In this document: positions 44,591 through 51,977 of the stretch, piece after piece
Layout of the letters: each line of letters starts with the position of its first letter
Position numbering within the stretch: the stretch's first letter is position 1
Source of the DNA: Mesorhizobium tianshanense
Lineage (GTDB): Bacteria > Pseudomonadota > Alphaproteobacteria > Rhizobiales > Rhizobiaceae
Reading direction: 5' to 3'
Assembly (NCBI RefSeq): GCF_007830515.1
Contig: NZ_VLKT01000041.1
Location: forward strand, 1-64,000
DNA: 64,000 nucleotides
The notes under the pieces: model-generated
Databases searched by the model: none
Told to the model about the DNA's origin: nothing
Seen by the model: only the letters and a program-made list of their open reading frames with translations
Position numbers and translations under genes: made by a program

Positions 44591-45223
44591 ATGCCATCGA
44601 TCAAAACCAGGCAGCCGGAATTTGCCGGCCAAGGCGACCTGTTTCGTGCGCCCGACTTTCGCGTGCTTGACGATCTGCCGGAAGGATTTCGCTACCGGCC
44701 GGAGCTGATTACGGCGCAGGAAGAGGCTGAATTGGTGCGGCAGCTCGAAAGTCTACCCTTCCAGCCCTTCGACTTCCATGGCCACCTGGCAAACCGGCGC
44801 GTCGCTGGTTTTGGCCTGCGCTATGATTTCGACCAACGCAAAGTCGTCGAGGCGCTGGCGATCCCTGCTTTTCTGATGCCGCTCAGGCAGAAGGTGGCGG
44901 CATTTGCGCAATTGCCCGTCGACGCTTTCGTGCAGGTTTTGATCAACGAGTACCGACCCGGCGCGGGTATCGGCTGGCATCGCGACAAGCCGCATTTCGA
45001 TGCCGTGGCCGGCGTCTCTCTTCTTGCGCCATGCAGCTTTCGGCTCCGCCGGAAGAACGGCACGAGGTGGGATCGCCAGACCATCGTCATCGAGCCAAGG
45101 TCGGCTTACCTGATGACAGGCCCGGCGCGCAACGAATGGGAGCACAGCATCCCCCCGGTTGCTGCGCATCGCTATTCGATCACCCTGCGGACCTTGCGGT
45201 CATCAAAACTGGTGGCCCGATGA
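44591..45223 (+). CDS. alkB: AlkB-like 2-oxoglutarate/Fe(II) dioxygenase
   Basis: A 210-aa AlkB-family DNA/RNA demethylase: INEYRPGAGIGWHRDKPHFD carries the iron-binding HxD, SAYLMTGPARNEWEHSIPPV the distal His, and HRYSITLRTLR the 2-oxoglutarate-binding arginines. It removes alkyl lesions oxidatively. The ATG giving MPSIKTRQPEF is chosen because the longer frame upstream has no similarity. The stop overlaps the next gene (ATGA), suggesting an operon with the GFA protein. Confidence 0.9.
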   Translation: MPSIKTRQPEFAGQGDLFRAPDFRVLDDLPEGFRYRPELITAQEEAELVRQLESLPFQPFDFHGHLANRRVAGFGLRYDFDQRKVVEALAIPAFLMPLRQKVAAFAQLPVDAFVQVLINEYRPGAGIGWHRDKPHFDAVAGVSLLAPCSFRLRRKNGTRWDRQTIVIEPRSAYLMTGPARNEWEHSIPPVAAHRYSITLRTLRSSKLVAR

Positions 45224-45657
45224 CCAGGATCGAGACCGGCTCCTGCTTTTGCGGTTGCATAAGGGCTGAGATGCATGGTGACCCGTTCTGGATTTGCTCC
45301 GATCACGATGACGATTGCCGCAAGGCCATAGGGAGCCCGCTGACCGTCTGGGTCGGCTATCGACCGGCCCAATTCAGATTGCTGACCGGCACGCCGAAAA
45401 CGTTCTCAAGGACCCCAGGCGTGCTCCGCACCTTCTGCGCCGATTGCGGGACATCCATAGCCTATCTCGACCAGGGGCTTCGCGAAGAACTCTATGTGAC
45501 GATCGGTTTCTTCGACCACCCCGAACGCTTTGCGCCGCAGGCTCATGCCTATTGGGACATGAAGCTGCCGTGGGTGGAATTTCACGACGATCTACCGCGT
45601 GTCGAAAAATACTCAAGACGCCGCGATCCGGCGGTCGGAAATCCAGCCGATCGGTAA
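45220..45657 (+). CDS. GFA/CENP-V-domain zinc protein
   Basis: A 145-aa protein of the glutathione-dependent formaldehyde-activating (GFA) superfamily: SCFCGCIRAEM, CSDHDDDCRKAIGSP and FCADCGTSI supply the zinc cysteines. The second site is CSDHDDDC rather than the usual CHCxxC. Many GFA-domain proteins have no proven formaldehyde role. Since AlkB releases formaldehyde from methylated bases, coupling to a formaldehyde-handling fold is suggestive, but this is inference. Confidence 0.8.
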   Translation: MTRIETGSCFCGCIRAEMHGDPFWICSDHDDDCRKAIGSPLTVWVGYRPAQFRLLTGTPKTFSRTPGVLRTFCADCGTSIAYLDQGLREELYVTIGFFDHPERFAPQAHAYWDMKLPWVEFHDDLPRVEKYSRRRDPAVGNPADR

Positions 45658-45685
45658 CCGGCAACCCGCCGCCGATGGAACCCGG

Positions 45686-46210
45686 ATGGCCCTGGCTGAA
45701 TTGAGTTGCGATCAATCAGCTCGTAATCCAAACGCCAGCGGTCAGGGTTTGCTGGTGTCTCTCATCCCGGTTTGGCAGGACATTGCGGCACGCCTGCTTC
45801 TGACCGTGCTCGCCGGTTCATTGATCGGCCTCGACCGGGAGGCGCGGACACGCGGCAGGCCTCAGGACGACAATCCTGGTCGGGCTGGCCGCCGCGATGC
45901 GATGACGAAGGCCACTATTCTGCTGGAGTTTGTCGGCACTGATCCGGATTCCTTTGCCCGTATGGACGTTTTGCGCTTTCCCCTGGGCGTGTTGACAGGC
46001 GTCGGCTTCATCGGCGGTGGCGCCATGCTTCGCCGGGGCAGTCTTGTCAGCGGCGTTACCACGGCAGCGACCTTGTGGATGATGACGATGATCGGATTGG
46101 CGTTCGGCGGTGGCCAATATGCCCTGGGCGCGGCCGGGACAGCGCTGACGCTGATCATTCTGCTCGTGTTGAAATGGGCGCAACTCGAAACGGGTATCAT
46201 CGCTTCTTGA
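45686..46210 (+). CDS. MgtC/SapB-family membrane protein with locally shifted frame
   Basis: The frame encodes an MgtC-like protein (AARLLLTVLAGSLIGLDREA, FPLGVLTGVGFIGGGAMLRR, VTTAATLWMMTMIGLAFGGG) of about 174 aa. The family-defining segment is absent from this frame. At about 45850-45903 the neighbouring frame reads AGLRTTILVGLAAAMR, exactly what the family has there. Two opposite indels flank it. The start is uncertain. It follows the GFA gene by 28 bp. Confidence 0.7.
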   Translation: MALAELSCDQSARNPNASGQGLLVSLIPVWQDIAARLLLTVLAGSLIGLDREARTRGRPQDDNPGRAGRRDAMTKATILLEFVGTDPDSFARMDVLRFPLGVLTGVGFIGGGAMLRRGSLVSGVTTAATLWMMTMIGLAFGGGQYALGAAGTALTLIILLVLKWAQLETGIIAS

Positions 46211-46245
46211 CGCCGCATTCGATACCTATCTGTCGAACGCAAGGC

Positions 46246-47592
46246 ATGCATCGGAAACAGGGCAGCGAGACTTTGGCGCAGCGATCGGGAAGTGCTGATC
46301 TTCCACTTCATGGCGGACGGGTGCCGAAATGGCTCGGCGACCGCATGACGCGCCTTGGCGCGGTCATGTGCGAGGCGATCATTCACCATTACGGTCGCGA
46401 AGAGCTGCTGCGCCGGCTGGCGCATCCCTTCTGGTTCCAGTCGCTTGGCGCGGTCATGGGAATGGACTGGCATTCATCCGGCATCACGACCAGCGTCATC
46501 GGCGCCTTGAAACGCGGGTTGGCTCCGCTCTCCGGCGAACTCGGTATTCACGTATGCGGCGGCCGCGGCGCGCATTCAAGAAAGACCCCGCACGAGCTTG
46601 CCGTCATCGGCGAGCGTGTCGGCTTCGACGGAACCAGCCTGGCAACGGCCAGCCGGCTCGTCGCCAAGGTTGATAGCGCCGCCGTTCAGGACGGCTTCGA
46701 TCTCTATCTGCATGGCTTCATCGTGACCGACGACGGCGACTGGGTCGTGGTGCAGCAGGGCATGAACGGCGACAGCAAAGTGGCGCGCCGCTACCATTGG
46801 CTGTCCGAAGGCCTGAAGAGCTTCGTCGACCAGCCGCATGCCGCCATCGAGGGCGCCAACCAGGGCGAGATCGTCAACCTGACCGACCGCCGCGCCGACG
46901 CGTCGCGCAAGGGGCAACTTGAACTCCTGCAGCAGCTTGGGCCGGATCGCATTCTGAGGGAATTCGCCGCGCTGGAACGCGGCACGGCCGAGGCTTCAGA
47001 GCAGGCGCTCGACCAGCAGCCGATGCTGCCGCATTTGGTCATGCCGGCGCACCATGACGTTCGCGAAAGCGATGTCGTCATGCGCCGTCTTCACGGGAAC
47101 ATGGCGGCGGCCGCAGAGCGCGGCCCCGCCGATTTCTCCGAGCTTCTTCTCGTGCCCGGCGTTGGCGCGCGCACGGTGCGGGCATTGGCGCTGGTTGCCG
47201 AGGTGCTGCACGGCGCGCCATGCCGTTTTTCCGATCCCGGCCGCTTCTCGCTGGCGCATGGCGGCAAGGACAGGCATCCATTCCCCGTGCCGCTCAAGGT
47301 CTATGACGAGACGATCGGTGTACTGAAGTCGGCCGTCCAAAAGGCCAGGCTCGGCCACGATGAACAAATCGGTGCCTTGAAGCGGCTGGACGACCAGTCA
47401 CGGCAGGTCGAACGCTATGTAACAGGCCCCAGTTTGAAGGAAATCGTCGCTGGAGAGTTCGATCAATCGCATCTGCTTGGTGGTCGCAGCGTGTTCGGCT
47501 GGGAGCCCGCACCCAAGGCTCCGGGGCAAGTCAAACAAGTCAACAAAAAGCATAATCGGGACCCGGATCGCAATTCAGCAAACCGCGCCTGA
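46246..47592 (+). CDS. DUF763 protein with helix-hairpin-helix
   Basis: A 448-aa DUF763-family protein (LPLHGGRVPKWLGDRMTRLG, FGYDWHSSG-like GMDWHSSGITTSVIGALKRG, HVCGGRGAHSRKTPHEL). The middle contains SELLLVPGVGARTVRALALV, a clear helix-hairpin-helix DNA-binding motif. The conserved charged residues (VQQGMN, RRYHW) hint at a nucleic-acid enzyme, and I recall no characterised function. It follows MgtC-2 by 35 bp, after AlkB and GFA, so a repair-linked operon is plausible. The start follows AAGGC. Confidence 0.8.
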   Translation: MHRKQGSETLAQRSGSADLPLHGGRVPKWLGDRMTRLGAVMCEAIIHHYGREELLRRLAHPFWFQSLGAVMGMDWHSSGITTSVIGALKRGLAPLSGELGIHVCGGRGAHSRKTPHELAVIGERVGFDGTSLATASRLVAKVDSAAVQDGFDLYLHGFIVTDDGDWVVVQQGMNGDSKVARRYHWLSEGLKSFVDQPHAAIEGANQGEIVNLTDRRADASRKGQLELLQQLGPDRILREFAALERGTAEASEQALDQQPMLPHLVMPAHHDVRESDVVMRRLHGNMAAAAERGPADFSELLLVPGVGARTVRALALVAEVLHGAPCRFSDPGRFSLAHGGKDRHPFPVPLKVYDETIGVLKSAVQKARLGHDEQIGALKRLDDQSRQVERYVTGPSLKEIVAGEFDQSHLLGGRSVFGWEPAPKAPGQVKQVNKKHNRDPDRNSANRA

Positions 47593-47605
47593 TCCGCATT
47601 CGGCT

Positions 47606-48049
47606 TCAGGCGCCAAGATCGATCAAGGCGATGCCGAGTTCGGGATGTTTCCTGCGCCGCAGGTGGCCTGGCGCTTCCACTAATATGACTTCGAGTGTCG
47701 GCCGAACAACGCCTTCCAGCAGATGTCCGCCCTTCGTGCTACCGTCGCTCAATCCGAGCACCGCATGGAGGTGAAGGCTGGGCTTGCCGTCGTCTCCCAT
47801 CGCAACATCGCCGATCGCGCTGAGCACCTCGCACTGTTCCAGGACCGGGATTTTGCGAAAGATCTTTTCACCAAAGTCGAACCAGCCGACAGTCGCCGTT
47901 TCGAAGGCGCCGAGCGCGGTCAGCGAGGCGCTGCCAATGTCTTGGTCGACCGCGAAAGACGTAAGCGCCGCGAACGCTTCCTCGCCTGGATCAAGCACCA
48001 CCACGAACGTCCTTTGTCCGGCGCTCTCGGCGACGATCTGCGATTTCAT
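47606..48049 (-). CDS. PPC/DUF296-domain protein
   Basis: A 147-aa single-domain PPC (DUF296) protein: RTFVVVLDPGEEAFAALTSF, SASLTALGAFETATVGWFDF, LHLHAVLGLSDGSTKGGHLL. In bacteria the domain forms trimers and some members bind DNA or nucleotides; function is unknown. GGAGTG lies before ATG 48049. It is 34 bp downstream of the HAD-HerA gene, same strand. Confidence 0.8.
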   Translation of the reverse strand: MKSQIVAESAGQRTFVVVLDPGEEAFAALTSFAVDQDIGSASLTALGAFETATVGWFDFGEKIFRKIPVLEQCEVLSAIGDVAMGDDGKPSLHLHAVLGLSDGSTKGGHLLEGVVRPTLEVILVEAPGHLRRRKHPELGIALIDLGA

Positions 48050-48083
48050 GATTTCACTCCACACACCCAGGTCTATCTTTGCG

Positions 48084-49796
48084 TTACTCCTGCGGGGCCG
48101 TCGCGGGAGCCGTATACCGGCGGCGTACTGCATCCAGAACGTGCTTGCGGCTTTCCCGCGCCGAGAGCATTTCGTCCTTTTCCGCCGCGGCGGTTTCGCG
48201 CGCCAGCACCTTGTCCCTGATCTGATGGCGAAACCATTCGGAATAGTCGCCGGCGCGCAGGTGATGCTCCCAGGTCCTGTCGTCGATGCCTTCAGCGATC
48301 TGGGCGAAAATCATCAGGTTGTGGGCCCGGAGGTTCATCGCCTTGTCGGGGCCCCTGAAATAGAAACTGCCGGCCTCGTCGAGATGACCTTCTGCATATT
48401 TGCGGCTGTGACGCTTGAGTGACTGGCGCGGCTCAATTGCTTTGACCATGGCAATTTTCTTGCGAGCTTGCGGCCGCCAAAACAACACGCGCTCTCCTTT
48501 GGGCGACGGAACATCCTTTGGCGGCTTGGTGTCCGTCTCACGACAAAAGGCCTTGATGACATTCTTGGCCTTGGGACCGAGCGCAATGACGGCAGTGACC
48601 AGACGTAAGGCATCGGTCGAGATCGCTTCCGGATGAACGGTGATCAGGACAGTGCCCGGCAATTCCAACGACAGGACGGCGCGCGTGTCGTCGCGCCTCT
48701 TGGGCAGAAGATGATGTGCCTCGTCGATGACCAGCCAATGTGGCCTCGCTGTATGGAAGCGGAGATTGCCAAGGCCGGGGAGCAGGTCAGCAAAGAAGTC
48801 TGGTCGCTCATTGACCTGCAACGCCAGCCCATTCACGACCACGTTCGTGTCCGGCTTGCCGATCAGGTCGAGCACTTGTGCCTTTGTCGGCGGGCTCGAG
48901 CCATCACCTATCCGGACCGCACCTTCGAGGCCATCATAGTCGCCTTCGGGGTCGAAAATGCAGAACTGAAATCCGGCCTCGACGAAGCGTTCCGTCAACG
49001 CGGTGGCCAAGGTGGATTTGCCGATGCCGGAGCTCCCGGCGATCAGAACCGTGTCGGTCGGCGCCAGGTAGACTTCGTCGCCGCTGACCGAGCCGAGAAG
49101 GATGCCGTCACGGCGTTTTCGCACAAGTTTCCTGTCGTGCTTTACCAGTTTTTCGATCAATTGCTCGACGCCTTTTCCACGCGCGCCGCGCGTTACAAGG
49201 TCTGCGGTATTTTTGACCGCCGCAAGGGCGTTGTCGACGGCGACGCTGTAGCCGCAGGCCTGCAGGAAGGCATGATCGTTTTCGGCATCGCCAACGCCGA
49301 CCACATTGTGTGGCGACAGCCGCAGATCCTCAAGTGCAGCAGCCAGCCCGGTTGCCTTGTTGATACCGCTCGGCAGGACCATCACCGCGCCCTTGTTGAA
49401 GATGATTTCCAGTTCCAGCCCCAATTTCTTGATGACCTCTAGAACTGTTGTCTCGTGTGGTTCCCAGGTCGCCACGATCGATCGTCCAACGGAAAGCGGC
49501 TTGACGCCGTGTTTCTTCAGCTTGGCGACGAACTTGGCTGCCGGTGCCGATGAAATCGCACGTTCTTCCTCGCTGGCAGGCGTGTAGATCAATGCCCCGT
49601 TTTCGGCGACGACCTTGTCGAACACGCCTAGCTCGGGAAAAGCGCGCTTGAGGTCGGGCAGTTCTCGCCCGGTGACGAGGATGAGCTTGCGGCCGGTTTT
49701 CTTCAGCCGTTCGAGGGCTGCAAGCGTCTTTTCAGCTACGATCCCATCTTGCGCCAGCGTGCCGTCATAGTCCGTCGCCAAGGCAATAAAATACAT
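48084..49796 (-). CDS. HAD phosphatase fused to a HerA/DUF87-like ATPase
   Basis: A 570-aa fusion. Residues 1-225 form a HAD-IIB phosphatase (DYDGTLAQDG with nucleophile Asp, VTGRELPD, GDAENDHAF). From about 245 a P-loop ATPase follows (GSSGIGKST Walker A, FCIFDPEGDYDG, PHWLVIDEAHHLLPK Walker B, TVLITVHPEA), like HerA/FtsK-type DUF87 motors. The C-terminus is basic and helical. Substrates are unknown. It is cytosolic. Transcription may begin at the EcfG-type promoter 280 bp upstream. Confidence 0.85.
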   Translation of the reverse strand: MYFIALATDYDGTLAQDGIVAEKTLAALERLKKTGRKLILVTGRELPDLKRAFPELGVFDKVVAENGALIYTPASEEERAISSAPAAKFVAKLKKHGVKPLSVGRSIVATWEPHETTVLEVIKKLGLELEIIFNKGAVMVLPSGINKATGLAAALEDLRLSPHNVVGVGDAENDHAFLQACGYSVAVDNALAAVKNTADLVTRGARGKGVEQLIEKLVKHDRKLVRKRRDGILLGSVSGDEVYLAPTDTVLIAGSSGIGKSTLATALTERFVEAGFQFCIFDPEGDYDGLEGAVRIGDGSSPPTKAQVLDLIGKPDTNVVVNGLALQVNERPDFFADLLPGLGNLRFHTARPHWLVIDEAHHLLPKRRDDTRAVLSLELPGTVLITVHPEAISTDALRLVTAVIALGPKAKNVIKAFCRETDTKPPKDVPSPKGERVLFWRPQARKKIAMVKAIEPRQSLKRHSRKYAEGHLDEAGSFYFRGPDKAMNLRAHNLMIFAQIAEGIDDRTWEHHLRAGDYSEWFRHQIRDKVLARETAAAEKDEMLSARESRKHVLDAVRRRYTAPATAPQE

Positions 49797-50074
49797 CTGT
49801 CGACCATGTCCTATCTGGCGTCGCGGCCATACCGTCCCATGCGAGAGGTCACACGACCAAATATGCCGTTTCGCAAAGGTGACAAGCGTTGCGGGCTATG
49901 GCGCAGGATTTCCCCCTCAGTAGCCGCTGATGGTCACCTGCATAGTTGTCTCCTTGGCCTGGAGAATGAACAACGCATGTCCGGCGAAAAAGTTTACACG
50001 ACGGCGCCATTCCTTCAGCCCGGCGACGCGCTCGAGAAGGAGCAATGGTGAGTTGCGGCCAGTTGGCTGTCGGC
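49797..50074. other. Leader region with an eight-codon ORF
   Basis: Between the minus-strand EcfG-type promoter at 50075 and the HAD-HerA start, no gene longer than 30 codons is convincing. A minus-strand ORF MQVTISGY (49917-49943) has a strong AAGGAG seven bases before its ATG and could be a leader peptide or the stump of a lost gene. Confidence 0.4.
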
Positions 50075-50100
50075 AACGCGCGATGACTATCATGAGTTCC
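50075..50100 (-). promoter_or_regulatory. EcfG-type promoter, leftward
   Basis: On the minus strand GGAAC - 17 bases - CGTT, exact match, directed at the eight-codon ORF and the HAD-HerA gene. It lies 11 bp from the rightward promoter. Confidence 0.6.
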
Positions 50101-50111
50101 AGCCAACTGGG

Positions 50112-50136
50112 GGAACGAGATATGGCGCTTCGCGTT
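50112..50136 (+). promoter_or_regulatory. EcfG-type promoter, rightward
   Basis: GGAAC - 16 bases - CGTT, exact match, 113 bp upstream of the cysteine hydrolase gene at 50250. It is divergent from the promoter at 50075-50100. Confidence 0.65.
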
Positions 50137-50249
50137 TGTTGGGGCAGGGCGTTCGAGCAGGTTGAATTCATGCACAAGGGACCCTCCTTTATTCTATGGC
50201 GCCAATTCCGCGTGGGCGATGAAATGACCCCGCAATTGTCGATATCCTG

Positions 50250-50858
50250 ATGTCGACGCCGGGACTGGCGTATGGGCCCTTGGGCGACACATGCGTGCAC
50301 CTGTGCGTCGATATGCAACGCTTGTTCGCATCGCCATCGCCTTGGGCGACGCCGTGGATTGAGCGCGTCCTGCCTCTGATCGAAAGCCTTGTCGAAAGGC
50401 GGGCCCGGCAAACCGTCTTTACCCGGTTCCTGCCCGCACGAGAACCTGGGCAAGGGGTTGGTGCGTGGAAGCGATACTACGAGCGCTGGGCGTCGATGAC
50501 GATGGAAAATCTCGACCCCGAAATGGTTGACCTCTTGCCCTCCCTGGCACGACATTGTCCGCCGGCAGCCGTCATCGACAAACACATCTATTCACCGTGG
50601 CTGGAGGGCAGGCTCCAGGCATTCCTGTCCAAGCACCACGTCGACACGCTGGTTGTTACCGGTGGGGAAACCGATGTCTGCGTGTTGGCCACCGTTTTGG
50701 GGGCTATCGATCTCGGCTATCGCGTCGTTCTGGTCACCGACGCGCTGTGCAGTTCCTCGGACACGACGCATGACGCGCTCCTGACGGTCTACCATCAACG
50801 GTTCGCCCAGCAGGTCGAAACAGTCGAAATGGAGACCATCCTGTCGTCCTGGACTTGA
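50250..50858 (+). CDS. Isochorismatase-like cysteine hydrolase
   Basis: A 202-aa member of the isochorismatase/nicotinamidase fold: catalytic Asp in HLCVDMQRLF, Lys in VIDKHIYSP, and the nucleophile Cys in GGETDVCVLATV. Members hydrolyse amides such as nicotinamide, N-carbamoyl compounds or ureas. The substrate cannot be called. It is a single gene behind an EcfG-type promoter. Confidence 0.85.
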   Translation: MSTPGLAYGPLGDTCVHLCVDMQRLFASPSPWATPWIERVLPLIESLVERRARQTVFTRFLPAREPGQGVGAWKRYYERWASMTMENLDPEMVDLLPSLARHCPPAAVIDKHIYSPWLEGRLQAFLSKHHVDTLVVTGGETDVCVLATVLGAIDLGYRVVLVTDALCSSSDTTHDALLTVYHQRFAQQVETVEMETILSSWT

Positions 50859-51080
50859 GACAGGTCCGCTTGCCCGGCAAACTGCCGACCTGAGCCGAAG
50901 TGAATTGCCGGCTTTTGATGGTTTGTTGATCGCCCGACTTTTCCAGGCTGCTTAAAACTCCCACATCTGGCGAGACTTAGTGTAGTGCATGTCGCCCAGA
51001 GTGCGCAGCGGTTTTGGACGACATGCATAAAACAAGAACTTGACGCCGCGTCGCATCAATCCCTTCAGACGCGACACGCT

Positions 51081-51311
51081 TTAGTCGCTTCCATTGACCA
51101 TCTCTGAAGTGGGCAGAATTCCAAACTCCTGTGACTTGGCGCCTTGTGCTGCCGTCAAAAATCCATCCGCATCGAGGCCGCGTCGCAGCAACTCTCTCAC
51201 GGCCGCCGATCGGCTTGGCATGCGCTTTTCGAAGCGCCAGTTTTCCAATGCAGCCAATTCCTCAGCAGTCAGCATGATCTGCAGACGTTCGGGTCTTTCC
51301 AGTTCGGCCAT
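51081..51311 (-). CDS. Ribbon-helix-helix DNA-binding protein
   Basis: A 76-aa protein with a ribbon-helix-helix fold (ERLQIMLTAEELAALENWRF, SRSAAVRELLRRGLD). Such proteins are often antitoxins or autorepressors. No toxin gene lies beside it. AT-rich palindromes upstream (51347-51362) are a likely autoregulatory site. Confidence 0.75.
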   Translation of the reverse strand: MAELERPERLQIMLTAEELAALENWRFEKRMPSRSAAVRELLRRGLDADGFLTAAQGAKSQEFGILPTSEMVNGSD

Positions 51312-51346
51312 ATCTGCCTCCAGCCGCTCAAAGTTAGTATTTTGCT

Positions 51347-51362
51347 AATTCTAGTTAGAATT
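51347..51362. promoter_or_regulatory. Palindromic operator upstream of RHH gene
   Basis: AATTCTA-GT-TAGAATT is a perfect 7-bp inverted repeat. TTAGTATTTTGCTAA just before it (51334-51348) is a second, looser one. Both are in a locally AT-rich spacer 22-50 bp upstream of the RHH start. Confidence 0.6.
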
Positions 51363-51572
51363 AGGAAAACGCTCACCGGACGTCAAGGGCGGTTCATACG
51401 CCGTCGACGTGGAACACTCACAATTATCGCAAGGCGTCGACTGTGCAGTCTACGGCATATGCTAACTTTTTGATTTTATACAATAATTTTTCAGATTCCG
51501 CTTGCCATTCGGGCCGATTTGGCGCATGCTGGTTATGAGGGACAAACCGCTCCTGCATATGAGAGGTTTTCC

Positions 51573-51914
51573 ATGAGACACGGTTATTCGGCTCCTTTAT
51601 GTCACGACGTTGACCTGCAGGTTCGGGCCGCCGCCCGCTCCCAGGGCATAATCAATGTCACTGCGGTGGCGGAGGCCGTTCGGCTGCGAAACCTCGCGGA
51701 CAACGTCGCGCTTGAAGACATCGAGTGCCTTGTGCTGCATGCAGCCCAGTTCTGCGGGGCGCCCATGGAATTCGACAGCCTCATCATTTTTGAATCAGGC
51801 AACATCGCTCGGCTCTCAGGCAATTGCTATGCTCTGCCTGGGGGCGGCAATCTCGATGTTCTGGAGGAAAGAGCCGTTTCGCCCTTTCTTCACCAACTGG
51901 GCCAAACGCAGTAG
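51573..51914 (+). CDS. Hypothetical protein, 113 aa
   Basis: A small soluble protein (ARSQGIINVTAVAEAVRLRN, VALEDIECLVLHAAQFCGAP). No known domain recognised. GAGAGG before ATG 51573 supports the start, and the earlier in-frame start lacks one. It is convergent with the HWE kinase gene. Confidence 0.6.
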   Translation: MRHGYSAPLCHDVDLQVRAAARSQGIINVTAVAEAVRLRNLADNVALEDIECLVLHAAQFCGAPMEFDSLIIFESGNIARLSGNCYALPGGGNLDVLEERAVSPFLHQLGQTQ

Positions 51915-51977
51915 ATCTGGCCCAGCGGCAGCCTCGCTCGGGAAAGGGCTCAGCTTCACTGCTGCGACGAAATTCCT

